NCBI GenBank assembly: GCA_002371615.1
Contig: DFGA01000034.1
Location: 1-31,248, forward strand
Source of the DNA: Lachnospiraceae bacterium UBA3762
Lineage (GTDB): Bacteria > Bacillota > Clostridia > Lachnospirales > Lachnospiraceae
Length of the DNA stretch: 31,248 bases
Direction of reading: 5' to 3'
The notes under the pieces were generated by a model. The model had not been told where the DNA came from and searched no databases. It saw only the letters and a list, made by a program, of their open reading frames with translations. This document shows, piece by piece, positions 31,082 to 31,248 of the stretch. The position numbers were made by a program, and so were the translations under genes. The number at the start of each line of letters is the position of its first letter. Position 1 is the stretch's first letter.

Positions 31082-31248
31082 TATTGGGTGCAAAGTCAAA
31101 CTGGCGTTTCACACCTCTGCGGCATGGTTTATGCGTTCTACAAAGGGTATCCATTTATAAGGACAGGCTTTCTGTATCCTCTTTTTCAATTTTATCCAGA
31201 AGAATAATTGTAAGCGCTAAATAGGTTCTTTCCATAGATGGTTGATAT
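31082..31248 (-). other. Right-edge segment without a confident gene
   Basis: One minus-strand frame is open from the window edge to a TAA at about 31158-31160. It would encode the end of a protein reading MERTYLALTIILLDKIEKED (possible start near 31235). A second edge-open frame stops earlier. Neither has a ribosome binding site or a recognisable family. It may be the 3' end of a gene beyond the window or non-coding. Confidence 0.25.

Overview
The window looks like a piece of a Lachnospiraceae (Clostridia) chromosome of the Butyrivibrio/Roseburia type. The reasons are a DUF5688-family protein, anaerobe oxygen defence (rubrerythrin plus superoxide reductase), a clostridial-type glutamate dehydrogenase and CstA, a low-to-moderate GC Gram-positive style with AAGGAGG ribosome binding sites, and a dcw division cluster in Firmicutes order. 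The genus is inference. Thirty protein genes and one tRNA fill the window, and all but two protein genes lie on the minus strand. I see no mobile element, CRISPR array, rRNA or prophage.

Layout, left to right: partial gdhA (1-1179); cstA with an unrecognised small gene upstream of it (1302-3543); the only plus-strand island, an SGNH-like esterase plus MBOAT O-acyltransferase pair (3654-5953); apt, rubrerythrin and desulfoferrodoxin (5989-7511); metA, a divergent ligA and an RluF-like pseudouridine synthase (7629-11237); a membrane-anchored SH3 protein and tRNA-Arg(CCG) (11317-12642); a DUF5688 protein and efp (12714-14241); a drug/metabolite-type transporter fused to a YqeG HAD phosphatase (14315-15718); an unknown 128-aa protein (15778-16164); a four-gene peptide/nickel-type ABC transporter operon (16307-21124); nrdR; and the division cluster, transcribed mraZ-rsmH-ftsL-pbp-ftsW-ftsQ-ftsZ (21216-29654). 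The GTPase gene ychF and 285 bases with no confident gene close the window.

How the genes fit together: the division cluster is reduced to the division proteins. The usual mraY, murD, murF, murG and ftsA are absent between its members, and ftsZ is followed by nrdR. It has a sigma-A-like promoter with three 10-bp MraZ-type boxes at its start, a second promoter whose -35 overlaps the rsmH stop codon, and a third candidate in a 194-base leader before ftsZ. The SGNH/MBOAT pair probably O-acylates an extracytoplasmic glycan. Several intergenic regions combine terminators and promoters very tightly. gdhA has a terminator hairpin between a good promoter and its start. The transporter-phosphatase fusion has its promoter inside the preceding gene's terminator and appears leaderless, as does the SGNH gene.

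Start codons were chosen by Shine-Dalgarno position. For apt, desulfoferrodoxin, DUF5688, the 128-aa protein, the oligopeptide-binding lipoprotein, ftsQ and ftsW the chosen start is shorter than the longest open frame. Promoter calls are by eye (hexamers and spacing). Family assignments come from recognised motifs without any database search.
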